Assembly: GCA_047495785.1 (NCBI GenBank)
Contig: JBLDXI010000010.1
Coordinates: 868,001-932,000 of the forward strand
DNA from: Lepidodermella squamata
Lineage: Eukaryota > Gastrotricha
Length of the DNA stretch: 64,000 bases
Reading direction: 5' to 3'
This document shows, in pieces, positions 11,330 through 23,600 of the stretch. Both the position numbers and the translations under genes were made by a program. Position 1 is the first letter of the stretch; each line of letters starts with the position of its first letter. Below the pieces are notes generated by a model. That model had not been told where the DNA came from, ran no database searches, and was given only the letters and a program-made list of their open reading frames with translations.

Positions 11330-14300
11330 ATGCAGACAATCGCATTTGCCCTAACCTTATTTTGCGTGTTTTCAGAGGTACCTTGCCAAAAATCGGAAAT
11401 TGTCCATTTTACTTGAATTTTACAGCCTCTTGTTACGGCAATTTGCATCCGGCATGATGGTTGCCCTCCCATTTCGTCAGTTGAACACGGCTCTTTGCAG
11501 ATTTCGCAAGATTCCGAGAACAGATCAACAGCAACTTTGACATGCGATGAGGGCTTCGTGGCAACTGAGCAGCGCCCAATCACGTGCATTAATAATGAAT
11601 GGAATGGAAGCCCGGGAGTTTGCATCATAGGTTAGCAGGCAGTATTCTTTTATGAATTATTAATTTATTCTTAATTTTTTATATAGAGTCTCCAGTCAAA
11701 TTTTCGCTGTTACATCAAGCCATCTCGGAAGGTGATTTAGATGCCTTGAACGAGTTGTTAGATGATGGTCGTTTCGTGAATGCCCAGAACGCATCTGGCT
11801 GGTCTGCTTTACACCTTGCGGCTACCCTTGGAAGCGTTCACACAACTCGTTATCTCATCGGGAAGGGGGCTGATATCAAACTAAGAAACCACGATTGGCA
11901 TACCGCTCTTCACCTTGCTGTTATCTATAAGAAGATAGATGTTGTAGTTCTGCTTCTGGAGAATTTGGAAGATGCTGCCGTGCTGTTGGAAGCAGCCGAT
12001 TTTGTCCTTGGAAGGACTCCGATATTTTACGCCAATGCTGAAATCGCGAAATTCCTTATCGCAAAAGGAGCCAATACCCTACATTGCGACCACAAAATGA
12101 TGCATCCTATTCATGCCGCGACTTTCAGGAAGGATATTGAAGTCATTCGCCTGCTGATAAGCCGTGACGAAAACGAGAGTGGCCTGCAGTGGTTCAGCAA
12201 AACGTTGTCCCATATTGCTGCTGAGCTCGATTTTGCCGAGTTCATCAGCGAATTTCCTCATTTAATTTCGGCAAATGATGAAAGCGGATCATCAACGTTA
12301 TGTCTTATGGCAGCGGCTGGGAGTGTTGAATTTGCGAAGCAGTTGCCAGCCTCTATCCAGTTACAGAAGGAAATTTGCAATTATTCACACGATAGGCGGG
12401 GCTCCTTACTCCATGTCGCCACTTTTCACAAAAAACCTGATATGGTCGCCTGGCTTCTCGAGAAGGGTTTAAGTTTGGCGGGAAAAGACTCAAGACATTG
12501 GACTGCTCTTCATGTTATCGCTGCGCTTCCATCTTCCTCCGATCAAATCGAAAACGTTGGTAGAATTATGGACAGTTTCGAAGCTTATAGCGCCAAGTCG
12601 ATTGATGATGTAGTAGATATTGTTGACGATAACAACTCTTCGGCATTTTTACTGGCTGTGAGGCATGACAATCTTCTAGTAGCTCAGTCATTGATAAACC
12701 AAATGGCAGCCTATCCCTTAGCGACGGAGAAAAACCAGAAGTCGGCTCTTCATTATGTTAGGTCTCAGCGAATGCTTGTCTATCTGCTGTCCGTTGTTCC
12801 AAACCCAGGTGTGGAACTTAATAGAAGGGCCCATGTCACCCCGTCATCACCAACCCCTTTCCTATATGCTATAGAGAATAAGCGCCCTATCGAAATGCTA
12901 AGGTATATGCTGAAGTTCAAAGCCAATCCGAATGTGACAGACGCCAACCAAAAGAATTCCTTACACTACTCAATAACTGAAGACTATAAAGAGGCATTCT
13001 CTCTGCTTCTTAAATCGTCGGTTAATGCCAATGCTGTTTCCGATCCGAGGAACCAAACGCCTCTCTACCTGGCTTTAATACTAAATAAGACCGAATACGC
13101 TAAGGAATTGATCGAGTATGCCCCTGAGGCATGCGTTAGGTTGAGCTCTGAAGACATGAGCCCGGTCCATTACGCAGTTCGAAATAACTTGACCGAAATC
13201 TTGGAAGTCTTCGCAAAATGCGCTCGATGCGACCTATCTGCGGCTAACAAGGAAGGAATGACCCCTCTATACTACGCTCTAAAAACTGAGAACAGAAATG
13301 CAGCGCTTTTATTAGCGGGAGCTAAGGGAAAAGCTGGGCTCAACTATCGTCCCGAAAGTGCAACAATTGACACCGCTCTGGATTTAGCGGTCTGGAAAAA
13401 TTTCACCGATGTGGTGGAAATTATGTTGCGGAATGGGGCTGATGTGGCACTTCCAAATCGCCTGGGCTTCAATCCGTTTCATATCGCGGTGCTCGAGCAA
13501 AATTTGTCCATGATTCATACAATTTACAACAGCAGCGCTCTGAAGTCTCATCTCTTCAAGTTGACAACAGGCAAAAAACGAAATTCACTCCATTTGTGTT
13601 CCAAAAGTGGGAAATATGGCATTGAAATCGCTAAATGGATCTTGAACTCGAGCGATGAAGTGACGAGGTCTCAATTGCTGAATAGCCATGATAGTTATGG
13701 CGAGACCCCTTTACATCGAGCTGTTACCCATGAAAATGAACCCTTAGCGTTACTTTTCATTGGATTCGGAGCGAGATGTAGCACGCACAACGAGAACGGC
13801 ATTAGTCCATATGATGTTGCCGCGAACATGGACTACAGAATACTTCAATATTCAATGATGGAACATTCCAGCTGTAAACGCTCCTGTCCTCATGTTAAAG
13901 TGGACTGTGGCAAACTTCCAGGAATCGTGAATGCTGAAGTTGAGCCGAATCTGCAATTCTGTTCGAACAAGGCGAAAATTGTTTGCAAGCATGGCTTTTC
14001 AGTCAAGGGGTCTGAAACTATCGAATGTAGCACAGATGGGAAATGGCTTGTCAACGGTTACTGCGAGCCGATTTGCTCTATACCGACTATTGAAAACGGT
14101 AAAGTTATCGGCACTGGTAGGAATGCTACAGTCGTCTGCGATCCTGAGCATTTTTTCGACGGATCCTGCCTCGCCTCTTGCACGGATGCTAATGTCCTCA
14201 GTTTCCATGGTCAGTGTAGTGGAAATTATCGTCTAAGATGTACAGTTTTTAAATCGATTTACTTTTGCGTATTTTTATTTCCGAGAATTTGCAGGGCGCT

Positions 14301-14796
14301 TTGCACCTGTGGATTACGAATGCTCGGAAAGATTTGAAGTAATCGATACAACATGCGCAAGTGGTCCCAGATTTGGGACGATAAGTTATAACCTCGGAAA
14401 TAGCGAAGCAATAACTGAAAGAAAGAAAGAATCCTGCTGGATATTCAAAGTTCCCAAAGGGAAACGAATCAGGTAAGATTTTGAAATATTCAATGAGAAG
14501 TTTAGCTATGAAACATGTTTTGCATAGGTTCTCTGGAATTTCTTGCCAAGGCGGATGTAAGTCTATGCTCATAAAAACCTTGGGAATTATTAATGTTTTG
14601 CGCAGATAACGATCGTGGTCACTTTTTCAACGGCATTTCGCCTCGTAAATACATTGGCGGTTGCAGGACTGGAGACTTCACTTCGGAGGATTCCCTAACA
14701 ACAAGTGATGAATTTGTCTCAGTTCAATACTTCAACGGCAAAGGTCACTGGACTGGATTGTATAGCTCATTTAGAGCCGATTGGCGTTTGGATTAA
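11330..14796 (+). CDS. Secreted sushi-ankyrin-sushi-CUB protein 2
   Basis: Six exons (11330-11377, 11426-11630, 11687-14230, 14295-14472, 14528-14556, 14606-14796) join in frame to 1,064 aa. A short signal peptide (MQTIAFALTLFCVFS) leads to one sushi/CCP module, then about 20 ankyrin repeats (about residues 90-710), two CCP-like modules (DCGKLPG... and CSIPTIENGK...) and a C-terminal CUB-like domain (ESCWIFKVPKG). It parallels the gene at 579-4135 in domain order. The last two exons have identical lengths in both genes (29 and 191 bp), showing shared ancestry rather than convergence. Likely secreted; partner and role unknown. Confidence 0.85.
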
Positions 14797-14882
14797 ATGT
14801 CTCGAACTTTTCAAGGCTGTAGAAACTTTTTACTTCATAGAGAATCAATACTTAAGAGAATCGAATGAAAGCATCCGTTATA

Positions 14883-14888
14883 AATAAA
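14883..14888 (+). terminator. Polyadenylation signal AATAAA of ankyrin gene 2
   Basis: AATAAA lies 87 bp downstream of the stop codon at 14794-14796. No other AATAAA is seen between. Confidence 0.5.
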
Positions 14889-14934
14889 AACAATTGTTAC
14901 TGAGAAATCATGTTCAAAGCAGGAAGGACTTTTG

Positions 14935-15141
14935 TTACCACGGCATAATTTCGGTCAAATGCTCCCGTTTTCGAAAGATGTAGAGTGCGGCGAACGGCGA
15001 GGCAGCCCCGAGAGAACATAATCCGCTGTACGCCAATGACAAAGCTATCGCAGCCCGTTCGGTGTCGCCCATCGGTTTCTTCCGATAAGCACCGCTGGCA
15101 AAGTAGCGTGAAGCAATGATTGATCGAGAGACTGCAAACAT
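14935..15141 (-). CDS. Small mitochondrial-type single-pass membrane protein, possibly a COX subunit
   Basis: A 68-aa frame starts with an Arg/Ser-rich amphipathic leader (MFAVSRSIIASRYFAS), as for mitochondrial import. One membrane span (ALSLAYSGLCSLGAASPFAALYIF) and a basic tail (RKREH) follow. Size and layout resemble small cytochrome c oxidase subunits such as VIIc, in which a short leader precedes a single helix and a basic tail. The match is by layout only. It converges on ankyrin gene 2 and could alternatively be a chance ORF. Confidence 0.4.
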   Translation of the reverse strand: MFAVSRSIIASRYFASGAYRKKPMGDTERAAIALSLAYSGLCSLGAASPFAALYIFRKREHLTEIMPW

Positions 15142-16239
15142 TTTCGAGAACGAACTTTACTTTTGATGTAATCTAAGGCGTTTGAAAAGCGAACTGAATG
15201 AGATTCAGGCCCTCAGTGTTTAAAAAAAAAGTGAATTCTATACGCTCAATTAGCTGTATAAGGTGTTGTATTACTCATGCTATAATTGTAGGATTAATCA
15301 TAAGGCATTCCTGTTGCTAAGCGCGGCCTCTGTTACGTATTCGTATTTCATTGCTCATAACTGACTTGCCGTCTGGGGGGTCGTGTGAATTTCACCCTAT
15401 AACATCCGTTTTGAGCTATAAACAAAAAGCACTCAGGGGCGATAGATTGAAAACAACTTGCCAAAATTTCTCTAACTCGAAAGTAGCATGATTTCAAGAA
15501 TTTTATTATATTGTCCAGTATGTAATATCGATCTCATGATCATTTAAAAATTGAAAATTGCAGACAGCTTGATTGTATATATGCCAGTCAAACTGATGAA
15601 GTTATATAAAAGTTCCGGATTTGCCATCTTTTGTCGGGAGTAAAAGTCGCTGTTTAGCGTTTCCTTAATCTCCGTCATCAGACCAATTTTTCATAGCCAA
15701 GATTACGCCTCCGGATTACGTATTGATCCTGAAATGGAAATCAGGATCTAATACCGCTGTCAGGAACGGGCAAAATACATTTTCGAGGCAAAATAGTGAA
15801 CAGTTCTGTAAAAACTCTAAATCAAAGACAGCATTATAGTCTCAACAATTCACAACGAAATAGAATAGATACTGAGAGGACAAACAAAAATCGGGTAAAT
15901 TTCTTGACTATTTCAAAGCTAATGCGGGCTTGTCTAAAATGGGGAAAGCAAGGGGCATTAAATAATATAACGAAGCAAGTGCCTCGCTAAAGTTCTACTG
16001 TAAACATCGCAGTACTTATATACCAAACGTATTTATATGCGAAAAAACGCTATAGCATAGCGGCGTATGTATTAGTACACACGCGCACTCACTTCACCCC
16101 TGTTATCATGCACCTTACTCGCATGTACTCGAGGCCAGGCGTGTTTTTTGCTGCGTTATACTGATGCGCACATTACTTCTATCATCTAAAACACACACAT
16201 CGTATAGAGATAAGGCCTTATTTCTTTACATCTAGCTTT
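15142..16239. other. Intergenic, no gene seen
   Basis: It holds short ORFs without domains and a CG-containing block at about 15990-16200. It probably includes the promoter of the small gene ending at 15141 and the 3' flank of the first Cys-loop gene. Confidence 0.4.
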
Positions 16240-18122
16240 TTATTCATCATCATCAGCATGTTGTTGCCAGGCATTGGCATTCGGGCACGTATTATTTGCG
16301 GTTAGCGGCACGAGAAGGAAAATTGGCAGTAGGATTGACAGTATGAAGCCAATTAGGAACATAATTACATCAACCCGAGTTGTTACGTCCTGCCATTTTG
16401 CTCTATTGATGCGCCTGGCACGAGAAATTAATTGAAGCCGCCGCCTCTTCTCACGTCGCCTTGTTTCCTTGTAGCTATACAAGCTTAGTGAGCTATGCAC
16501 TTGATCAAGGAGAGGCTGATCTATGGATCTGAATCTTTTCGTTGGTGTTTCAGCAACTAGAAGATCTGCATCGTCTTTTATATGCTCTGCCTCCTCCCAG
16601 ATGTTAAGACTTTTAAGCTGGATGGGTAGAATCAGCTCAACGAAGCATGAGGCCCAGTAGGGAGGAGGTATAGATTTGATATTAGCTAGCCGCTGGATGA
16701 AAACTGATTCGAAAATTCCAATACTAGATAGGACAATGAGCAAAATGATGTACTTCGACAATGCAGTGATTGAGTCAGAAGTTTTTGGCTGTTAAAATGC
16801 TGGAAATGTGAAACAGGAGAAAGGATTGAACTAGCCTACCATCTCCTCGGTTACAACTGTAAGGAATACGACTAAGGTGAGCATATTCTGGAATGAAAAA
16901 TCCGAATTAGGTGAGGTCGGAATGTTGTTAGGTTACTTACTGTTGTAGCAAAACCTATCCGATCGCTGGTTGAATCTAAAATTCAACGTAATGAGACCTG
17001 CGTAGTTTTTCAGTTAGATTTACCTCTCAGTGGTATTAGAAATACAAACGGTTGAACGGCTGATAGTGCAAAGATTGGAAAAATGAGATTGACGATGTAG
17101 AATGAGCTTTTCCTCCTAACTACAAATTCGAATCTGAGTCTGCTGAAGTACTCATCACTGATTGAATAGTAATAGTTGTAAACCTTGGATAACAATGACA
17201 CATCTTTAAGCAAAACGAATTCTAGTGAAATCTTACCTTAGTCGAGAAAGAGCATAGTGAAAATTGAAGGGATGTGAAGCTTGGCTCTATGATGATTCCA
17301 GAGCTGTTATCGAACAGAAAGTAGTTCGAATTCAGAGACCAACTCTCAAATTCAATCGAACACTAGACCATTCGAAAAAACTCAGATATTGGCCGAATTT
17401 CAGTGAATTCGTTTACTTTTTGAATGTCGAAAGGGAAATTTATCAACCTTAGTCCACACCAGGTTCGGGCGGTTCCTATGACAATTCTTCAAGCTACATC
17501 AAACATCATTTTCCATGTAATAACATTACCTTGGGGAACGAAGATGAATTCTCCTTTGTGACTAAGGCGAACCATGAACTGTCTGTCTTTGGTTATCGAG
17601 TAAATGTGGTCCGCTGAGTTGATCATGGCAATATCAGGTATCCATACACGTTCGGACTCTGTTTTGAGCCAGACTTCATTACAAATCTTCGAAGTGAAAT
17701 CAACAAGTTACCAAAGGTAATTTCGCTGATATTATCGTAATCAGCAGGATTCCTATGTGAATTTTAATAATGGAAAATTGAACTAATAGATGCAAAGCAA
17801 GCTTACCATCCGACCATTGGATCGGCCCATTGCATGAAGAGGGCTACGACACTTTCGAAAATGCCATCGCGCTCTATTGTTGTCTTCACCTTCAGCAGCA
17901 TAATATCCATTTTTACGATAACAGGTTTAGCTGGCAAGCTTAAAATTTCATGGATGAACGGTTTTCAGAGTAAAGAAACTCTCACTGTTCCTTGCTGTGT
18001 TGAGCGAAAATCATTTCAGCCAACGCCTGAATCTCATTATGATCGGTGACAGTCGATGAGTTATAGGAAGCTTTTGAATCATAAATTGAGCAACAAATCA
18101 TAAAAAGTTCAAAAAGCCTCAT
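16240..18122 (-). CDS. Nicotinic-like Cys-loop receptor subunit A
   Basis: Multi-exon gene, start ATG at 18120-18122. The first exon (to 17986) has a short hydrophobic leader; the second (17938-17807) carries the beta-strand signature LLLKVKTTIERDGIFES. Later exons give VWIPDIAMINSADH, the Cys-loop core (WCGLRL, FPFDIQK then CSIEFESW), M1 (NLIFPIFALSAVQPFVFLIPLRG), M2 (SDRIGFATT + NMLTLVVFLTVVTEEM), and the last exon with M3 and M4. Family knowledge: pentameric ligand-gated channels. The acidic residue at -1' and the lack of a PAR motif before M2 predict cation selectivity. The vicinal cysteine pair of nicotinic alpha subunits is absent, so it may be a non-alpha subunit or bind another ligand. 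First of three tandem paralogues. Confidence 0.8.
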
Positions 18123-18195
18123 TTTTTACTGTATTCTCAAAATCCTAGCTACTACTTTCATGGCAGTGCAAGCAAAACAAACAAAGAGTTGTAAG

Positions 18196-20438
18196 TCACG
18201 ACATGACATCTTCCTGGCACGTGTTGTCGAAGACGGTCAGCGGGAAAAACAGAATGAAGGGCAACATGAGGGAGCCAGCAAAGCAGAGTAGAAACAGCAA
18301 AACGTCGAGACGACGAACGCTGTCTTCCCATTTTAGCTTGTTGATTTTGCGAAGCGTGACAGATTGGTGCAGGCGCCGTTTTTCTTCTTCCCTAACTATG
18401 TTGTCGTAGTCACTCATGTCAGCCACGCTGCTTCTCACATCTGCTGAAGTCACGCTCAGCCTCAAATCTGGTAGAGTTCCCCTTTCTGGATAAGCGATTG
18501 GAGCAGTTCTAGGTCTCAATTTCGCAGGTATAGCAGATAAAGCTGGAAGTAGCTGAGGTTTAACGTCTGTGTAAAGAGGCTCAGTCTGCGATGAGGGGGT
18601 GTCAGTTCCTTTCGCAAGGCAGCTATGTCTGGGATTATACGATTTCCCAAATCGCTTTGTGGAGATTCCAGAAAAAACTTTAGAAATAATGAGCGAAAAC
18701 CAATATATGTACCTTGGTTTCAGCTTCTAGCGCGACAAGCTCTTCTTTCGTTGCTATCGGGTATAGAAACTTCAGGGTCCTGTAAAGCCATGCAGGTGGT
18801 GGGTTGCTTGGATTAGCTGTGACACGTTCAGCGAATACTGATTGGAAAATGGCCACGCTCGCCAAAACGATCAGGGCTATGATGTATTTGGACAAAGCTG
18901 TTACAGCATCAGAAGTTTTAGGCTGGAAAATACGGAAATCATCGATAGTTCGAGAGTTCCTAAATTGGTACCATTTCCGACGTAACGATTGTTTGAAAAA
19001 CGACAAGAGTGAGCATATTCTATTGAATGAAGGTTAAATTTTATGATGCAGGCAGAATTTCAGTTAACTCACCGTTGTAGCAAACCCAACTCTGTCACTT
19101 GAAGAGTCTGTTTTGCAACAAAGTTTCCTTCGCTGCGAATTTCTGTCGGAGTAAGAAATTTACCTCTCAATGGGATCAAAAAGACCAGTGGTTGCACAGC
19201 TGACAGAGCTGCGATTGGGAAAATCAGATTGATAATGTAGAAAGAGCCTGTAGCAAAAACATTGAATTTCAATCCTATTTTTAGGCAAGATTGGGACTTT
19301 TTCTTCTGACGATGAAATCAAATTTGAGCCGGTTGAAGTTCTCCGATGTCATTTCGTAGAAGTAATCGTGAACCTGCCAAACACAGAAAAATTAGCATCG
19401 TCCGTCGTATGTCATAACCTGACTCACAGTGGCATTCCATTCGCACAGCGAGAATTGAAGAGAAGCGAAATTTGGATCGATGACCACTTGCGAAGACGTG
19501 TTGAACTGAAGGGACTCGGAATTGAGCGACCAACTTTCAAATTCGATTGAGCACTGCAATGTAAGAAAGATCAATCAAGTTCAAAATAATGGTAACCAAG
19601 ATTCCAGTTCCGAACATCTTGATTCCACCTTTCCAAAGATCAAAGAATTTAAGAATTTACGAAGCTCGGAAGGTGAGGAGAAGGAAAAGCGAAGGGGTTT
19701 GGGTCCAAAAATGAAGGGTTCGGGATGCTTACCACCTGTATGTCGAAAGGAAAGGTTAGGAGCTTCAAATCGCACCAAGTTCTTGCTGTCCCTAGAAATG
19801 TAATAACGAATCTGTGTATGCAGCTTTTTCCATCTGGTCCGGGTTTACCAGTGGGAACAAAATGGAACAATCCGCGATTGTTCACTCGAACAACGAACTG
19901 TTTGTCCTTGCTTATCGAATACATGTGATCTGCAGAATTCGTCATTGCAATATCCGGCAGCCACACCCTCTCAGCATCTTCAAATAGAAAATCATGAACC
20001 TGTAAATCCACACAAGAAAAGTTACCAAATGCGAGTTCGGTAAGATTTCCGTAATCTTCCGGTTCCCTTGGAATATTTTGATTAAAATGAAGCTAATATC
20101 CTTCAGGAAAGTGATAGATACCACGTGATTCTAGGATCCGTCCATTCCATGAACAGGGCTACAACACTCTCAAAAATGCCATCTCGCTCGATGGTGGTCT
20201 TCACTTTCAGTAAGAGTAGATCCATTTTAACGACAACCGGCTTGCTCGGTATGCTGTATAGTAAAAGGATCAATGAATTCTACCAAAAAATGCAACAATC
20301 TAACATCTCCTTCTTGTTCTTCTGGAAAATGCTGTTCATCAACTGAATCATGCTACTTGCATCTGTTCGAGCCGGCTTAGATTGCGACGTAACTCCGGAG
20401 CAGCTCAGCATTAAAACAGCACATAGGACTATCATCAT
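18196..20438 (-). CDS. Nicotinic-like Cys-loop receptor subunit B
   Basis: Start ATG at 20436-20438, with signal peptide MMIVLCAVLMLSCSGVTS. Exons in order: N-terminal helix (MIQLMNSIFQKNKKEM), KVKTTIERDGIFES, PEDYGNLTELAF, the exon with VWLPDIAMTNSADHMYSISKD, the Cys-loop (TWCDLKLLTFPFDIQ to CSIEFESW, with 13 residues between the cysteines as in the family), M1, M2 (SDRVGFATT/NMLTLVVFQTIVTSEM), M3, and a cytoplasmic loop ending in M4. The intracellular loop is short. The gene ends 73 bp from the start of subunit A. The same pattern of many short exons in all three genes indicates tandem duplication. Confidence 0.8.
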
Positions 20439-20605
20439 ATTTCAAATTTAGGGTATGGTTCTGAATTTTTGAACTCGTCGCCGTGGGCATCGCCCGGTGT
20501 AAAGTCGTAAAACACCTTGACAACTTTTTTCTGATTGCTCCACACGACACCTTCAAACACCTGTCTACCATCACATGACTCATCTTCTTTATGTACAAAA
20601 AATGA

Positions 20606-23600
20606 TCACGAATGATGATCGTAATTTGATATCTCATTAGGACACGTGTCGTCGAAAATCGTCAGTGGTAGAAATAGCAGAACTGGCAGTAGGATGGACA
20701 GTAACGAGCAGATGACGAACATGATGAAGTCGAGTCTTGCGGCTACGTCTTCCCACTTTTCCATATTTATGCGATGAATCTTCGCTGCTAAGAACTGCTT
20801 TTGCCGCCGCTGTTGCCGGACAGCTTCTTCGCCTGAGAAGCTTTCCCGAGGGCTTGATTCGGCGGAAATTTGAGGCGATTTAGCCGCATCTGGGACAGTT
20901 AGGTAATTTCGGGCGAATCGAACGTGAAGTCGAGTTGAAGTTTCGGGGATTTGATCATCTGTAATAACTGTCGGTTGGTTTTGCTGGGGGAATGACGTTG
21001 TCGCAAATCCGGGTAGCGGGGTAAGTAGCCGGGCTTGGGAAGATGGTGCAACGGCTGATTTCGGTACTCGATGACTCTCAACAACATATAAATTGTCGTC
21101 AATTTCCTAAAATCATTACAAATTTTAAATTAGAGAGTCGAAAATTAAGGATAAGCACATACCCCATTGGCACAGCAGAAGTCGCAAAGGGTTCGGAATC
21201 TATCAGATGGGGCTCCTCTGCCCCTTCGACGTTGGGGCCGTATCACTATTTCCTCCTAAAAAAATTAAAACATACAACAAAATTAGATGATATGACGATT
21301 GATTTTCCTTAAAATACCAAATAATTCCATAAATAAATCTAATCCTAAATAATTATTTTAGAAAATATGTTCTACAACCTACAACGCTGCTAAAAAATTT
21401 CAAAAAATTTCAAAAAAATTTTCGCTAACTTTTTCCATTTTTCAAAGGGTGTGAAAAAGTGCGCACCCTAAAATTAGGGTTCCAGCACTAATTTTGAGGA
21501 TCTAGCACTAGATTTCCACTAAATATTAAATATGGTTTTTCTAGTTTCACGTCTTCACTAGAATCTAAATTTTTTGCCATCATGCCTAACCGATAAATCT
21601 TCATATTACGCCCATTTTGAAGAGTTATACTTCAGCCTGCGAAGCCGATATCGATTCCACGTACCGATTTTACTAATCAGTGATTTTTCCGATAAGGGCC
21701 GTCTTGGAACCCGACATCAATAATTTGTTACGTAGCTTAAATAAAAAATCACAGGTTCAGGAGGTTCATCAGTATCGATCAAAACCGAAAACACCGAAAT
21801 GGCAACGAATCTGAGAAATTTAGTACCTAGGAAGCTTAAATTTAGTGCTGAAACCTAATTTTTAGTGTTGCAAATATTTGGGCAAAATTAGGAATTCTAA
21901 AACTTTTGAAATAATTTCAAATTTCATTTTTTGAAATTTTAAAATTGAAATTCCTGAATTTTTTTTCATAAATAGAGAGGAAGCTTGAGTTGAAGCTAAA
22001 ACGTACGTCCTCGTTTAAAGGTGGAATGTAATTTCCGCCATTATAGTGCTCAAAGTTAATAGGGCAAATTCTCTCGAGAAGATACGAAACCCAAAACGGG
22101 GGCGGTTTAGCTGAAAGACGAGTGAGTCGCTCCACCAGGACAGATTCGAAAATGGCCCAACTTGACAGAATAATCAGCGTTATTATGTATTTTGACAGGG
22201 CAGTCACGGCATCCGACGTTTTCGGCTTAAATTAAATTAATTATTAAATAATTCAGGAAAATTGAACAAATTTATTTACCATTTCCTCTGTCACTATGGT
22301 TTGAAAAACCACGAGAGTCAGCATGTTCTAAAATGATTGATGATTTTTTTGCGGATTTTTCGCACGATTTTTTTCGGTAATAATTACCGTAGTTCCAAAG
22401 CCGACGCGGTCCGACGACGAATCTAGCGCGAAGATCATGAAGAATTGAAGAAAAGATAGCAGCCTGTGATTGTGATTTGAAAAGTAAAAACAATACCTCT
22501 TAGTGGGATGAAAAACACCAATGGTTGCACTAACGATAGCGCAGCGATCGGAAATATCAAGTTGATTATGTAGAAAGAGCCTGTGTTAATCACATTAATC
22601 AGGTCAAGATAATTAAAACACGTTAGTTTCATCTATTTTTGTTCACAAACTTCGTCGACGAACAACAAAATCGAACTTTAACCGGCTGAAATTTTCGTCG
22701 CTCACTTCGTAGTAGTAATCATAGACCTATTAGGGTCGCGTTAATAGAAATAAATTAGTAAAATTAAATTATTAGTTTTGTGTTTAGTAAACTAGGTCAA
22801 ACCTTGGCGCCGTAGCCGCAGAGTGAAAATTGTAGTGAGGAAAAATTAGGATCGACAATAACGTGAGAACTTTTGCTGAAACGTAGGCTGTTTGAATTCA
22901 ATGACCAGCTTTCGAACTCAATTGAACACTTTAAAAATGATCAGAAATTTAACATTAAAAATTCTAGATTAACTACAACGTGTCCCAGAATTGGCTCAAC
23001 TATTTCTAATTTGGCAACTTTTTGTAGAAAGGGTCTAAATAAGTGCACCACCTAAAATGAGGTTCCAGCACTAAATTTGAGAGTGCGTTTACCTAATTTG
23101 CAAACAGCTCCCACTAAATCATTTGGGCACCTAAATATGAGTTCCAGCACTAAATATCAGCATTCAGTGCCTATTACTGCTGTTAAACCCAGGCGAGGCT
23201 CTCAGGCATTCTCGACCACGCGCTCTCAGACAATGCATGCCTAGGTTTTCACCGTATTCCGTAATACTCCGATTATACGGTACAGCTCAAGCCACTTTTA
23301 TAGTGCTGTAAGGTAGGGTTGTGTTTACGGTTCCGAGTAATGTTAAGGAGTTAGGATTAGGATATAATGACCCGCGATTTTAGGCTCGCTTGCATAATTA
23401 AGAGAAATGCGAACTTGAAAATAATGCATATTATGCAAATGAGCCATGATGTTGAGATTAGCATCACTTTATGATACACCATTTCGAATCGTTAATTTGC
23501 TTACTGCTGACAACTCTGCTATGGAACGCCGCCATTGACTCTGGGTCTTGGGTCCAAGTGGTGACGGTGGGTGGTCAAGTTGGTCCCAATTTAGCTACAT

